From assembly GCF_001942405.1 (NCBI RefSeq), contig NZ_MKKA01000010.1, positions 1 to 64,000 of the forward strand: a DNA stretch of 64,000 nucleotides, written 5' to 3'. Origin of the DNA: Ornithinimicrobium sp. CNJ-824. GTDB taxonomy: Bacteria; Actinomycetota; Actinomycetes; Actinomycetales; Dermatophilaceae. Positions within the stretch are counted from its first letter, which is position 1. Each line of letters begins with the position of its first letter. The position numbers and the translations under genes were made by a program. A model generated the notes under the pieces. It was not told the origin of the DNA. It saw only the letters and a program-made list of their open reading frames with translations, and did no database searches. This document shows, piece after piece, positions 55,970 through 64,000 of the stretch.

Positions 55970-56400
55970 GGGGCGGGGGTGGCTCCGTCGACCTCGTCCC
56001 AGTCGGGACCGTCCAGGGCGATCGCCGAGGCGGGGAAGAGCCCGTTGTCCTCCCGGTCGATGTGGTGGCGCAGGTCGTGCCAGAACTCCTCGAACCGGTC
56101 GTGGTCCCCGGCGCGCACGGCCGCGAGCTGGTCGTCGAGGGTGGTGTGCTCGGCGCAGAGGCTGTCGATGTGCTCGGTGAACTCCTCCTGGCGGCGCATC
56201 ACCGAGAAGAGGCCGACCTCCTCGGCCTGCGTGTGCGGGGAGAGCAGCGCGGCGACCGCGTCGCACGCGCGCTCCACCCCCGCGTGGTCGCCGCCCTCGA
56301 CGGCCCGGCGCAGCCGGCCTGCGGCGTTGACGATCTCGGTGTGCTCGGCCATGAAGCGGCCGATCACCGCGATCGACTCGCAGCCGCAGTAGGTGCACAT
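55966..56400 (-). CDS. hemerythrin HHE-domain protein
   Basis: This is a 144-residue four-helix diiron protein. The ligand pattern is clear: FMAEHTEIV, LLSPHTQAEEVGLFSVM, LCAEHTTLDDQL and WHDLRHHIDREDNGLFP. Such proteins bind oxygen or NO, or repair damaged iron centres (YtfE/RIC type). The N-terminus MCTYCGCES has an unusual Cys-x2-Cys-x-Cys cluster, echoed by Cys residues in the preceding DUF2249 gene. It overlaps both neighbours by four bases in the nitrite reductase operon. Confidence 0.88.
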   Translation of the reverse strand: MCTYCGCESIAVIGRFMAEHTEIVNAAGRLRRAVEGGDHAGVERACDAVAALLSPHTQAEEVGLFSVMRRQEEFTEHIDSLCAEHTTLDDQLAAVRAGDHDRFEEFWHDLRHHIDREDNGLFPASAIALDGPDWDEVDGATPAP

Positions 56401-56705
56401 CAGGCGTGGCGGGTGAACCGCAGCGTCCAGGCCTCGGGGCCGCGCTCGAGGTACTCGTGCGCGACGGCTTTCCCCTCGCGCTCGGCGAGCTGGGCCAGCA
56501 GGGGCAGCGGGTCGTGATCGGCCACGAGGTCCATCTGCTGCCCGGGGCGCAGGCCGCCGATGGCGCCGAAGATGCTGGCGTGGCGGACGGCGTGCGGGAT
56601 GACGCGGACGTCCAGGGCGGGGATGCCCTCGTCGGCGCAGCCGCAGGCGCACCCGCCGTCGCGGACCTGGGTGACGTCGAGCTGGGTGCGAGCGGTGTCG
56701 CTCAT
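56400..56705 (-). CDS. DUF2249 domain protein (SirA/TusA-like fold)
   Basis: This is a 101-residue protein. After a short N-terminus with three cysteines (GGCACGCAD), the DUF2249 core follows: LDVRVIPHAVRHASIFGAIGGL in pieces, PGQQMDLVADHDPLPLLAQL and GPEAWTLRFTRHA. DUF2249 proteins occur with hemerythrins in denitrification clusters and are suspected to handle iron, heme or sulfur, but no activity is proven as far as I know. GAGGAG precedes ATG 56705. It is the first gene of the DUF2249-hemerythrin-NnrS-like-nirK operon. Confidence 0.85.
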   Translation of the reverse strand: MSDTARTQLDVTQVRDGGCACGCADEGIPALDVRVIPHAVRHASIFGAIGGLRPGQQMDLVADHDPLPLLAQLAEREGKAVAHEYLERGPEAWTLRFTRHA

Positions 56706-56747
56706 GGGGAACTCCTCTGCTGGCGGGGCTGTCGGTCGCCACCCCAT

Positions 56748-56781
56748 TTAGATGAATCAAGGGGTCGCAATCACCACTATA
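56748..56781 (-). promoter_or_regulatory. promoter region of the nirK operon
   Basis: On the minus strand TATAGT (plus strand 56776-56781) is a good -10, about 70 bases before ATG 56705. Downstream of it the AT-rich stretch TTAGATGAATCA (plus strand 56748-56759) resembles TTAGAGGAATGA before narK (59615-59626), a possible shared regulator site. Confidence 0.4.
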
Positions 56782-56785
56782 GAGC

Positions 56786-56826
56786 GTCGGAGCCCGGCCG
56801 TGCACCTTGCGCGGCCGGGCTCCGAC
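56786..56826 (-). terminator. narK operon terminator hairpin
   Basis: GTCGGAGCCCGGCCG (56786-56800) is the exact reverse complement of 56812-56826, an 11-base loop between. It starts 22 bases after the stop of narK2 and separates that operon from the nirK operon promoter immediately beyond. Confidence 0.75.
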
Positions 56827-56847
56827 CGGACGTCTGCGAGCAGCCGC

Positions 56848-58242
56848 TCAGCTGGGCTTCGGGGCCCCCGGACGGGCGTAGCGCCACCAGGTGATGCCCA
56901 CGCACATCACGGCGAAGACCAGGCCGATGACGTAGAAGATCGTCGGGGTCATCAGGGTCAGGCCGATGCCGAAGAAGAACGGGCCGAAGGCCGCGATCGC
57001 CGCCGTCCAGCCGATGACACCACCGGCCTGGCGCCGCTCGAAGATCATCGGCATCTGCTTGAAGGTCGAGGCGTTGCCGATCCCGGCGAAGAGGAAGATC
57101 GCCAGCATGCCCCACAGGAACCGGTCGAAGCCGGCATCCAGGGTCGCGGCCGAGGTGGTGTCGGGCACCAGGGCGGTGATGGTGAAGCCGATCGAGGCGA
57201 TCAGACCGATCCCGGAGATGAGCGTCCAGAGCGCGCCGCCCATCTTGTCGGTCAGCGGGGAGAACAGCACGCGGGCCCCGGCGCCGACGAGCGGTCCGAG
57301 GAAGACGAACTTGACCGCCTCGGGCACCTCGTAGTTCTCGATGAGCAGCTGGGCGCTCTCCCCGGCGCCCTGGACGATCTCCGGGTTGCCGGCGCCGTAG
57401 AGGTTCTTCATGAGGAGGCCGAACTGGGCCGACAGCCCCGAGAAGGTGCCGAAGGTCATGATGTAGAGCAGGGTCATGTACCAGGTGTCGGGGTTGGAGA
57501 AGATGTCGAACTGCTGCTTGATGTTGGCGGTGACCGGCACCGACTTCAGCGCCAGCCACGCCCAGCCGGCCCCGACGAGGACGAAGGGGATCCAGAAGAA
57601 GGCGGCGTTCTGGTACCAGACCTCCTGGTTGGCCTGACCGGCCAGCTCCATCATCTGGCTGTTGCCCAGGAAGCCCAGCATGGAGAAGCCGATGAGCCAG
57701 GGGGTCAGCAGCTGGACCAGGGAGACGCCGAAGTTGCCCAGGCCGGCCTGCAGGCCCAGGGCCGTGCCCTGGAGCCGCTTGGGGAAGAAGTAGGAGGTGC
57801 TGGGCATGAACCCGGAGAACGCCCCGCCCCCGATGCCGGCGAGGAAGGCCAGCACCATGAGCTCCCAGTAGGGCGCGGTCGGGGCCTGCACCCGCACGCC
57901 CCAGCCCAGCAGCGGGAAGAACAGCAGGCCAGTGGTCAGGGCCACCATCGCCCGGGTGCCCATGATCGGCGGCAGCACCATCCAGACGATCCGCAGCAGA
58001 CCGGCGGCCAGGCCAGGCATCGCGGCCATCCAGTAGAGCTGGGTCTGGGTGAAGGAGTAGCCGATGTCGTTGAGCTTGGGGATGATCGCGCTGGGCAGGA
58101 ACCAGGTGACGAAGGCCAGGGTCAGCGTGAACGTCGTGATCCACAGCGTCTGCCAGGCCAGGCCCTTGTCCCAGGTGTCCTCGTTCTCGGGGTCCCAGTC
58201 CTGCAGCCAGCGGCTGCCGATGCGGCGGGAGTCGGTGGTCAT
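56848..58242 (-). CDS. narK: NarK-type nitrate/nitrite transporter (second of a tandem pair)
   Basis: This is a 464-residue, twelve-helix MFS carrier. WLQDWDPENEDTWDKG before helix 1 is the NarK2-like N-terminal signature. GFMPSTSYFFPKRLQGTALGLQAGLGNFGVS in pieces is the nitrate signature, and a second nitrate signature appears as FAGIGNASTFKQMPMIF. The NarK2 type usually exchanges nitrate for nitrite. ATG 58242 overlaps the first narK by four bases, with AGGAGG inside its end. Fused NarK1-NarK2 proteins are known in Paracoccus; here they are separate but translationally coupled. Confidence 0.92.
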   Translation of the reverse strand: MTTDSRRIGSRWLQDWDPENEDTWDKGLAWQTLWITTFTLTLAFVTWFLPSAIIPKLNDIGYSFTQTQLYWMAAMPGLAAGLLRIVWMVLPPIMGTRAMVALTTGLLFFPLLGWGVRVQAPTAPYWELMVLAFLAGIGGGAFSGFMPSTSYFFPKRLQGTALGLQAGLGNFGVSLVQLLTPWLIGFSMLGFLGNSQMMELAGQANQEVWYQNAAFFWIPFVLVGAGWAWLALKSVPVTANIKQQFDIFSNPDTWYMTLLYIMTFGTFSGLSAQFGLLMKNLYGAGNPEIVQGAGESAQLLIENYEVPEAVKFVFLGPLVGAGARVLFSPLTDKMGGALWTLISGIGLIASIGFTITALVPDTTSAATLDAGFDRFLWGMLAIFLFAGIGNASTFKQMPMIFERRQAGGVIGWTAAIAAFGPFFFGIGLTLMTPTIFYVIGLVFAVMCVGITWWRYARPGAPKPS

Positions 58243-59602
58243 GCGCGGGCCTCCTGGACGGATCCGGTCGGGTGGGGGGCGGGCTCGTCGAGCTTGTCGG
58301 CGACCTCGGGGGAGCGCTCGTGCAGCATCCGCACGACCGTCAGGTGCATCCACAGGAGGCAGACGGCCACGAGGACGAAGAGCACGAAGAACGTGGACGT
58401 GGGGAACCCGGTCCACACCTTGGTGTAGGCGAACAGGGGAGGAAGAATGAACCCGCCCAGGCCGCCGAGCATGCCGACGAGGCCGCCGACCGGCCCGACG
58501 TTGCCCGGGAAGTACTCCGGGATGTGCTTGTAGACCGCGGCCTTGCCCACGCCCATCGAGCAGCCGAGGAGGAAGAGCAGGACGGTGAACGGCACGATGT
58601 GCATCGCGTAGGCCAGGTGCTCGGTGCTGGTGCCGTCGGCGTGGTTGATGACGATGTGCCCGTTGGGCATCATGAGGACGCCCGTCGTGGCGAGCATGAC
58701 GAAGAAGGTGCCGTACATCGCCTTGCGGGCGCCCCAGCGGTCGGAGAACCAGCCGCCGACCGGGCGCAGCAGCGAGGCCGGGAAGATGAACAGCGCGGTC
58801 AGCAGGCCCGCGGTCGTCAGCGAGACGTCGAAGTTGTCCATGTAGTACAGGGGCAGCCAGGCCGAGAGGGCCACGTAGGCGCCGAACACCGCGACGTAGT
58901 AGAGGCTGAACCGCCACACCCGCAGCTGGCGCAGGGGCGTGAGCATCTCGGCCAGGCTCTTGCTGGCGCCGGGCATCCGGTCGACCTTGGGGGTGAGGAA
59001 CCACACCGCGACGGCCATGAGCAGCAGCAGGACGCCGTAGACGACCGGGATGAGGCGCCAGCCGCCCTGCACGCCGAGGGCGTAGGTGGTGCCGGCGGTG
59101 GCCAGGATGATCGGCGGGCCGATGAACTTGGTCACCGAGGCGCCGACGTTGCCGGCCCCGAACAGCCCGAGGGCGAAGCCCTGCCGTTCGCGGGGGGCCC
59201 AGGCGGCGTTCCAGGCGATGCCCACGCTGAAGGAGTTGCCCGCGAAGCCGACGAGGAAGGCCAGGGCGAGCAGCATGCCGTAGCTGTCGGCGCGGCTGAC
59301 GAGGAAGGCCGGGATCGCGGTGAGGGCCAGCATGGCGGTGAAGACCTTGCGGCCGCCGATCCGGTCGGCCAGCATGCCCGCCGGCAGGCGCCACATCGAG
59401 CCGTTGAGGACCGCGACCGCCGAGACCCAGGACAGCTGGGTGTCGGTGAGCCCGAACTCGTCCTTGATCGGCTTGCCGAGGATGCCGAACATCAGCCAGA
59501 CGGCGAACATGAGGGTGAACGCCACGGTGGACGTCCACATGACCCGGTTGGCCCCGGACCGCTGGGCCGGGTCCGTCCGGCCGGCGACGCGGTGGTCGTC
59601 AT
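58239..59602 (-). CDS. narK: NarK-type nitrate transporter (first of a tandem pair; frame break near 59552)
   Basis: This MFS carrier of about 454 residues is NarK1-like, usually a nitrate/proton symporter. FTLMFAVWLMFGILGKPIKDEFGL is helix 1, FAGNSFSVGIAWNAAWAPRERQGFALGLFGAGNVG in pieces is the first nitrate signature, and GCSMGVGKAAVYKHIPEYFPGNVG contains the second. The start ATG 59602 with AGGAG upstream is separated from the main frame by one missing base near GGGGCCAACC; restored, ANRVMWTSTVAFT follows. Without this repair, the frame would begin at 59540. Upstream lies the shared control region with the nar regulator. Confidence 0.9.
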
Positions 59603-59614
59603 TTGGTCTCCTGA

Positions 59615-59626
59615 TTAGAGGAATGA
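59615..59626. promoter_or_regulatory. TTAGAGGAATGA box near the narK start
   Basis: This AT-rich element next to the narK ribosome site resembles TTAGATGAATCA at 56748-56759 in the nirK operon leader. Function is unknown. Confidence 0.3.
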
Positions 59627-59683
59627 TTCATCACAAAGGTGTCGTGGCAGACTTTACACCCGGGAGCACCCCCTGCGACAGTG

Positions 59684-59711
59684 CCGGAATGTGGCGTGCA
59701 CGACATTCCGG
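59684..59711. promoter_or_regulatory. palindromic operator between narK and the nar regulator
   Basis: CCGGAATGT (59684-59692) and ACATTCCGG (59703-59711) form a perfect 9-bp inverted repeat with a 10-base spacer. It is central in the 260-base divergent control region, which is clearly less GC-rich than its surroundings. The likely binder is the HTH regulator encoded next to it. Confidence 0.6.
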
Positions 59712-59800
59712 AAATAGCACACTACAGTCTGACGTAAATTGCCTCTGGCCTGCACAAAGACGGCTCTTCCGGACAGCGGGCGGCGCGCTGTCAGGGATGG

Positions 59801-59829
59801 TTGCGAGGGTGCACGTCCGGGGCTTAGAT
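59801..59829 (+). promoter_or_regulatory. promoter for the nar regulator and narG
   Basis: TTGCGA (59801-59806), 17 bases, then TTAGAT (59824-59829) make a plausible -35/-10 pair. ATG 59863 lies about 33 bases further, with AAGGACC as ribosome site. Confidence 0.45.
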
Positions 59830-59862
59830 TAGGCGGGCCAACTCCGATAAAAGGACCTGTCA

Positions 59863-60822
59863 ATGGGAGCAGCCGAGCACATGGGACGCGACGGGGCGTT
59901 CCTGCTCACCTCCGCCGTGCGACGCTCGATCGTCGACCACCTCGTCGGTCTCCCGCGCCTGGCCGTCGAGGGCCGTCCCACCCGCGACGGCGGGATGACG
60001 GCGGCCGAGCTCGGCACCGTGCTGGGCCTGCACAGCACCACCGTCCGCTTCCACCTCGACCAGCTCGTCTCCGCCGGACTCGTGGGCAGCCACTTCGTGC
60101 GCAGCGGGGGCGCCGGCCGGCCGGCCAAGCGCTACTTCGTCGTGGAGGGCGAGCTGGGCCCCGTGGCCCGGGGCGGCGGGGACAGCGGCCACTACAAGGT
60201 GCTCGCGACCCTCCTGGCCGGCGCTCTCGACCCCTCGGACGAGGGCCGGCTCACCCCGGAGGAGGCCGGTGCGGAGTGGGTCCGCGACCGGCTCGAGCAC
60301 GGCGACGACCACAGGCTGCTCGAGGATGGCGGACCGCCGCCGCCGGCCGGGACCTCCGGGGAGTGGATGGCCAAGGTCGGTGGCATCGTCGACCTGCTCC
60401 AGGAGTGGGGCTACACCCCCGACCTGTCCCTGAGCGGGCGCGAGGGGGACGTGACGCTCACCCTGCGCGAGTGCCCCTTCCTCGACCTGGCCCGCGTGCA
60501 CCCCGAGGTCGTCTGCGGTGTCCACCGCGGCCTGCTCAAGGGGGCCCTGGACGCGGCCGGCGAGCCGGACGCCGGGGTCAGCCTGCGCCCGTTCGTCGGA
60601 CCCGGGACCTGCCACGCCGTGGTGCTGCGGCACGCCACCCCGCCCGAGGAGCCGATCGTCCCCGGGCCCGGCCGCTGGGCCGCCCCGCCCCGTCCGGCCG
60701 CGGCCGCCCCCGACCCGCCGGGGCCCGTCCTCGACCCGCTGCCCGCGGCGGACGAGCACGACATACCTCCGCCCACGACCGACCGACCCCCGACCCCACC
60801 GCACCAGGAGAACCCCGCATGA
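59863..60822 (+). CDS. ArsR/SufR-like HTH regulator with conserved cysteines
   Basis: This is a 319-residue regulator. A winged helix occupies about residues 15-95 (MTAAELGTVLGLHSTTVRFHLDQL; wing GAGRPAKRYFVV). The middle domain carries Cys204 and Cys218 in ECPFLDLARVHPEVVCGVHRGL and Cys250 in GPGTCHAVV, a SufR-like arrangement that binds an Fe-S cluster in relatives. The last 60 residues are Pro/Ala-rich. Position between narK and narG, and the overlap of its stop with narG, suggest a sensor of oxygen, NO or nitrite status for this cluster; cluster binding is inference. Confidence 0.85.
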   Translation: MGAAEHMGRDGAFLLTSAVRRSIVDHLVGLPRLAVEGRPTRDGGMTAAELGTVLGLHSTTVRFHLDQLVSAGLVGSHFVRSGGAGRPAKRYFVVEGELGPVARGGGDSGHYKVLATLLAGALDPSDEGRLTPEEAGAEWVRDRLEHGDDHRLLEDGGPPPPAGTSGEWMAKVGGIVDLLQEWGYTPDLSLSGREGDVTLTLRECPFLDLARVHPEVVCGVHRGLLKGALDAAGEPDAGVSLRPFVGPGTCHAVVLRHATPPEEPIVPGPGRWAAPPRPAAAAPDPPGPVLDPLPAADEHDIPPPTTDRPPTPPHQENPA

Positions 60823-63800
60823 GTGAGCGCACCCAGTCCCGGCTCGACGGTCCGCTGAGCGACGCGCTGGTCGGCACCCGTCGCTTCTTCACCCGCGGGG
60901 AGGTGTCGGACGACAAGCGCACCCTCACCCTCGAGGGCGGGCGCAGCGGCGACTCCTTCTACCGCGACCGCTGGGCGCACGACAAGGTCGTCCGGTCCAC
61001 CCACGGGGTCAACTGCACCGGCTCCTGCTCGTGGAAGGTCTACGTCAAGGACGGGATCATCACCTGGGAGGCCCAGCAGACCGACTACCCCTCGGCCGGG
61101 GCCGACAAGCCCGAGTACGAGCCCCGCGGCTGCCCCCGCGGCGCGGCCTTCTCCTGGTACACCTACAGCCCCACCCGGGTGCGCTACCCCTACGTGCGCG
61201 GAACCCTCCTGCAGATGTACCGGGAGGCGCGGCAGACCTACGGCGACCCGGTCGTCGCCTGGGCCTCGATCGTCCAGGACGAGGAGAAGACGGCCGTCTA
61301 CAAGAAGGCCCGCGGCAAGGGCGGGCTGGTGCGCTCCACCTGGGAGGAGGCGGTCGAGATGATCGCCGCCGCACACGTCTACACGATCAAGCGCTGGGGC
61401 CCGGACCGGATCGCCGGCTTCTCGCCGATCCCGGCGATGTCCCCGGTCAGCTACGCCTCCGGGGCCCGCTTCCTCGAGCTCATCGGCGCGCCGATGCTCT
61501 CCTTCTACGACTGGTACGCCGACCTGCCCAACGCCTCGCCGCAGATGTTCGGCGACCAGACCGACGTGCCGGAGTCCGGCGACTGGTGGGACGCCGGCTA
61601 CCTCATCATGTGGGGCTCCAACGTGCCGCTGACCCGTACGCCGGACGCGCACTGGATGACCGAGGCCCGCTACCGCGGCCAGAAGGTCATCGCGGTGGCC
61701 CCCGACTACGCCGAGAACGTCAAGTTCGCCGACGAGTGGGTCGCCGCCGACCCCGGCACCGACGGTGCGCTCGCGATGGCGATGGGCCACGTGGTGCTCA
61801 AGGAGTACTTCGTCGACCGGCAGGTCGACTTCTTCACCGAGTACAACCAGCGCTTCACCGACCTGCCCTACCTCGTGACGCTCGACGAGACCGGCGACGG
61901 CAGCTACCGTCCGGGCAAGTTCCTCGTGGCCGGCGACCTCGAGGGCCACCCGGAGCAGTCCAGCGAGAACGCGATGTGGAAGCCGGCGCTGCTCGACGGC
62001 GCCACCGGCGAGGTCGCCATCCCGGGCGGCTCCCTCGGCCACCGCTACGGCGACGAGGGCGCGGGCCGCTGGAACCTCGACCTGGGCGACATCCGCCCGG
62101 TCCTGTCGCTCTACGGCGACACCGGGGAGTCGGTGGAGGTCGGGCTGCCCCGCTTCGACAACGTCGAGGGGCACCAGGTCACCGAGCGGCGCGGCGTCCC
62201 CGTCCGCCGGATCGGCGACCGCCTCGTCACCACCGTGCTCGACCTCATGCTGGCCCACTACGGCGTCGGCCGCGCCGGCCTGCCCGGCGCCTGGCCGCAG
62301 GGGTACGAGGACCCCTCGGTCCCGGCCACCCCGGCCTGGGCCGCCGAGATCACCGGTGCCCCGAGCGAGCAGATCGTGCGGATCGCCCGCGAGTGGGCGC
62401 AGAACGCGATCGACACCCAGGGCCGCGGCATGATCCTCATGGGCGCCGGCACCAACCACTGGTACCACTCCGACCAGATCTACCGCGCCATGCTCGTGCT
62501 CACCACGATCACCGGGTGCCAGGGGCGCAACGGCGGCGGCTGGGCGCACTACGTCGGCCAGGAGAAGGTGCGCCCGATCATGGGCTTCCAGCACCTGGCG
62601 TTCGCGCTGGACTGGATCCGTCCGCCGCGCCACATGAACCAGACCGCCTACTGGTACGTGCACACCTCGCAGTACCGCTACGACACCTTCGGCGCCGACG
62701 GCATCAACGGGGCGACCGGGGCGTTCGAGGGCCGGTCGACGATGGACCTGCTCTCGCAGTCGGTCCGGCTGGGCTGGACGCCTCCTACCCGCAGTTCGAC
62801 CGCAGCTCCCTGCAGGTCGCCGACGACGCGGCCGCGGCGGGGCTGCCGGCGGGGGAGTATGTTGCGCAGCAGCTCAAGGAGGGCGCGCTGAAGTTCGCGG
62901 TCGAGGACCCCGAGGACCCCGACAACTACCCCCGCGTGCTCTCCCTGTGGCGGGCCAACCTGCTCGGCTCCTCGGCCAAGGGCAACGAGTACTTCCTCAA
63001 GCACCTGCTCGGCACAGACAACGCCGTCAAGGCGCACCAGGCCGCCGAGGGGCAGCGCCCCGACAGCGTGGTCTGGCGGGAGGAGGCCGGCGAGGGCAAG
63101 CTCGACCTGCTGCTGACGCTGGACTTCCGGATGACCAGCTCCACGCTGTTCTCCGACGTCGTCCTGCCGGCGGCGACCTGGTACGAGAAGCACGACATCA
63201 ACACCACCGACATGCACCCGTTCGTGCACTCGTTCAACCCGGCCATCTCCCCGCCGTGGCAGGCCAAGAGCGACTGGGAGGCCTGGAAGGCGGTCGCCAA
63301 GCGGTTCTCCGAGCTGGCCGTCGACCACCTCGGCGTGCGCAAGGACGTCGTCACCAAGCCGCTGTGGCACGACACCCCGGAGGCGATGGCCACCGTCCAC
63401 GGCCGCGTGCTGGACTGGCGCCTCGGCGAGGTCGAGCCCGTGCCCGGCAAGACCCTCCCGGTCATCGCCGAGGTGGAGCGTGACTACCCGGCGACCTACG
63501 CCCGGATGACCTCCGTGGGCCCGCTGCTGGAGAAGCTCGGCATGCTCACCAAGGGCGTCAAGTACGACGTCGCCCGCGAGGTCGGCATCCTGCGCCAGCG
63601 CAACGGCGAGGTCCACGGCGGGCCGACCGACGGGCGGCCGAAGCTGGAGACCGACGTGCAGGTCGCCGACGCGATCCTGCACCTGTCCGGGGTGAGCAAC
63701 GGCCACCTGGCCACCCAGGGCTTCCGCTTCCTGGAGCAGCGCACCGGCACCCGGCTGGCCGACCTGGCCGCCGAGCACGAGGGCAAGCAGATCACCTTCG

Positions 63801-64000
63801 CCGACACCCAGGCCGCGCCGGTCCCGGTCATCACCTCCCCGGAGTGGTCCGGCTCGGAGAGCGGCGGGCGGCGCTACAGCCCGTTCACCATCAACATCGA
63901 GCGGTCCAAGCCCTTCCACACGCTCACCGGTCGCCAGCACTTCTACCTGGACCACGACTGGATGCTCGGGATGGGCGAGGGACTGCCGACCTACCGGCCG
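60819..64000 (+). CDS. narG: respiratory nitrate reductase alpha subunit, partial (frame break near 62776)
   Basis: The first 1060 or so of about 1240 residues of the molybdopterin subunit that reduces nitrate to nitrite at the membrane. The FS0 cluster ligands are exactly spaced: His62, Cys66, Cys70 and Cys105 (HGVNCTGSCSW ... GCPRGAAFSWY). ASPQMFGDQTDVPESGDWW includes the region of the Asp that binds molybdenum. One G missing in GGCTGGACG splits it; restored, LGWDASYPQFDRSSLQVAD continues to the window edge. ATG 60819 overlaps the regulator stop. narHJI should follow beyond 64000. Confidence 0.95.

Noticed and set aside
52784-56398. A single open frame of 1204 residues on the minus strand
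   Set aside because: It joins parts of the hemerythrin region, the NnrS-like protein and the middle of NirK only because of the frame breaks. Family sequence switches frames at 54970, 53805 and 53072 and shows separate genes with ATGA/GTGA overlaps.
59739-60818. Upstream extension of the narG frame by 360 residues
   Set aside because: It runs through the regulator gene in another frame. NarG families start near the MSERTQ region, and ATG 60819 overlaps the regulator stop in the usual way.
724-63000. Programmed frameshifting as an explanation for the split genes
   Set aside because: The breaks occur at different places in unrelated housekeeping families, without slippery heptamers or a common structure, and nearly all in the same direction.
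1-64000. tRNA, rRNA, riboswitch, prophage or insertion sequence
   Set aside because: I looked for cloverleaf ends, long non-coding stretches, transposase or integrase motifs and terminal repeats and found none that hold up.

Overview
This window looks like the chromosome of a high-GC actinobacterium. Intergenic DNA is short, GTG starts are common, 4-base ATGA/GTGA gene overlaps are frequent, and most first genes seem to be transcribed without a leader. Family content (MctC-like acetate symporter with DUF485, FdsGBAD formate dehydrogenase, NarK pair with NarG, actinobacterial SDR, ACAD and matrixin genes) suggests Micrococcales, perhaps near Intrasporangiaceae or Ornithinimicrobiaceae. That placement is inference. 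I see no rRNA, tRNA, CRISPR array, phage or insertion sequence, and no gene-free stretch longer than 300 bases.

Layout. 0-14 kb is mostly single metabolic genes: an ankyrin protein with an SDR, an epimerase, a VapBC pair, a rhomboid protease, a luciferase-like monooxygenase with its FMN reductase, a matrixin protease, an acyl-CoA synthetase, an MFS carrier, a PIG-L deacetylase, an acyl-CoA dehydrogenase and an AbrB/PIN pair. 14-24 kb has an amino-acid ABC importer, a saccharopine dehydrogenase-like gene, a second matrixin, a C-S lyase-like aminotransferase, an aldo/keto reductase, a LiaF-like protein and a CtaG/DUF2243 membrane pair. 24-31 kb is stress and efflux: a large catalase, a stress-type SDR, a 2'-5' RNA ligase-like protein, and a MarR regulator with a drug exporter. 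31-40 kb joins a LytS/LytTR-type two-component system, a CYP152-like P450 peroxygenase, an acetate symporter pair and acetyl-CoA synthetase. 40-46 kb is the NAD-linked formate dehydrogenase operon. 46-52 kb has transporters, a GH13 glycosidase, a LuxR regulator and a glycosyltransferase. 52-64 kb is a nitrate/nitrite respiration island: DUF2249, a hemerythrin, an NnrS-like membrane protein, a membrane-fused copper nitrite reductase, two NarK transporters, a cysteine-containing HTH regulator and the start of narG.

The genes fit an organism that can switch to nitrate as electron acceptor. Formate dehydrogenase supplies NADH. NarK proteins move nitrate and nitrite. NarG reduces nitrate and the NirK fusion reduces nitrite to NO. 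The hemerythrin, DUF2249 and NnrS-like proteins plausibly handle NO or metal damage. The regulator between narK and narG is the obvious local controller.

Caution on sequence quality. I count about 27 reading-frame breaks in otherwise well-conserved genes. About 26 are restored by adding one G or C next to an identical base. This looks like homopolymer-shortening sequence error rather than mass gene decay. Affected genes are annotated as whole genes with the break positions given; all break positions are approximate.
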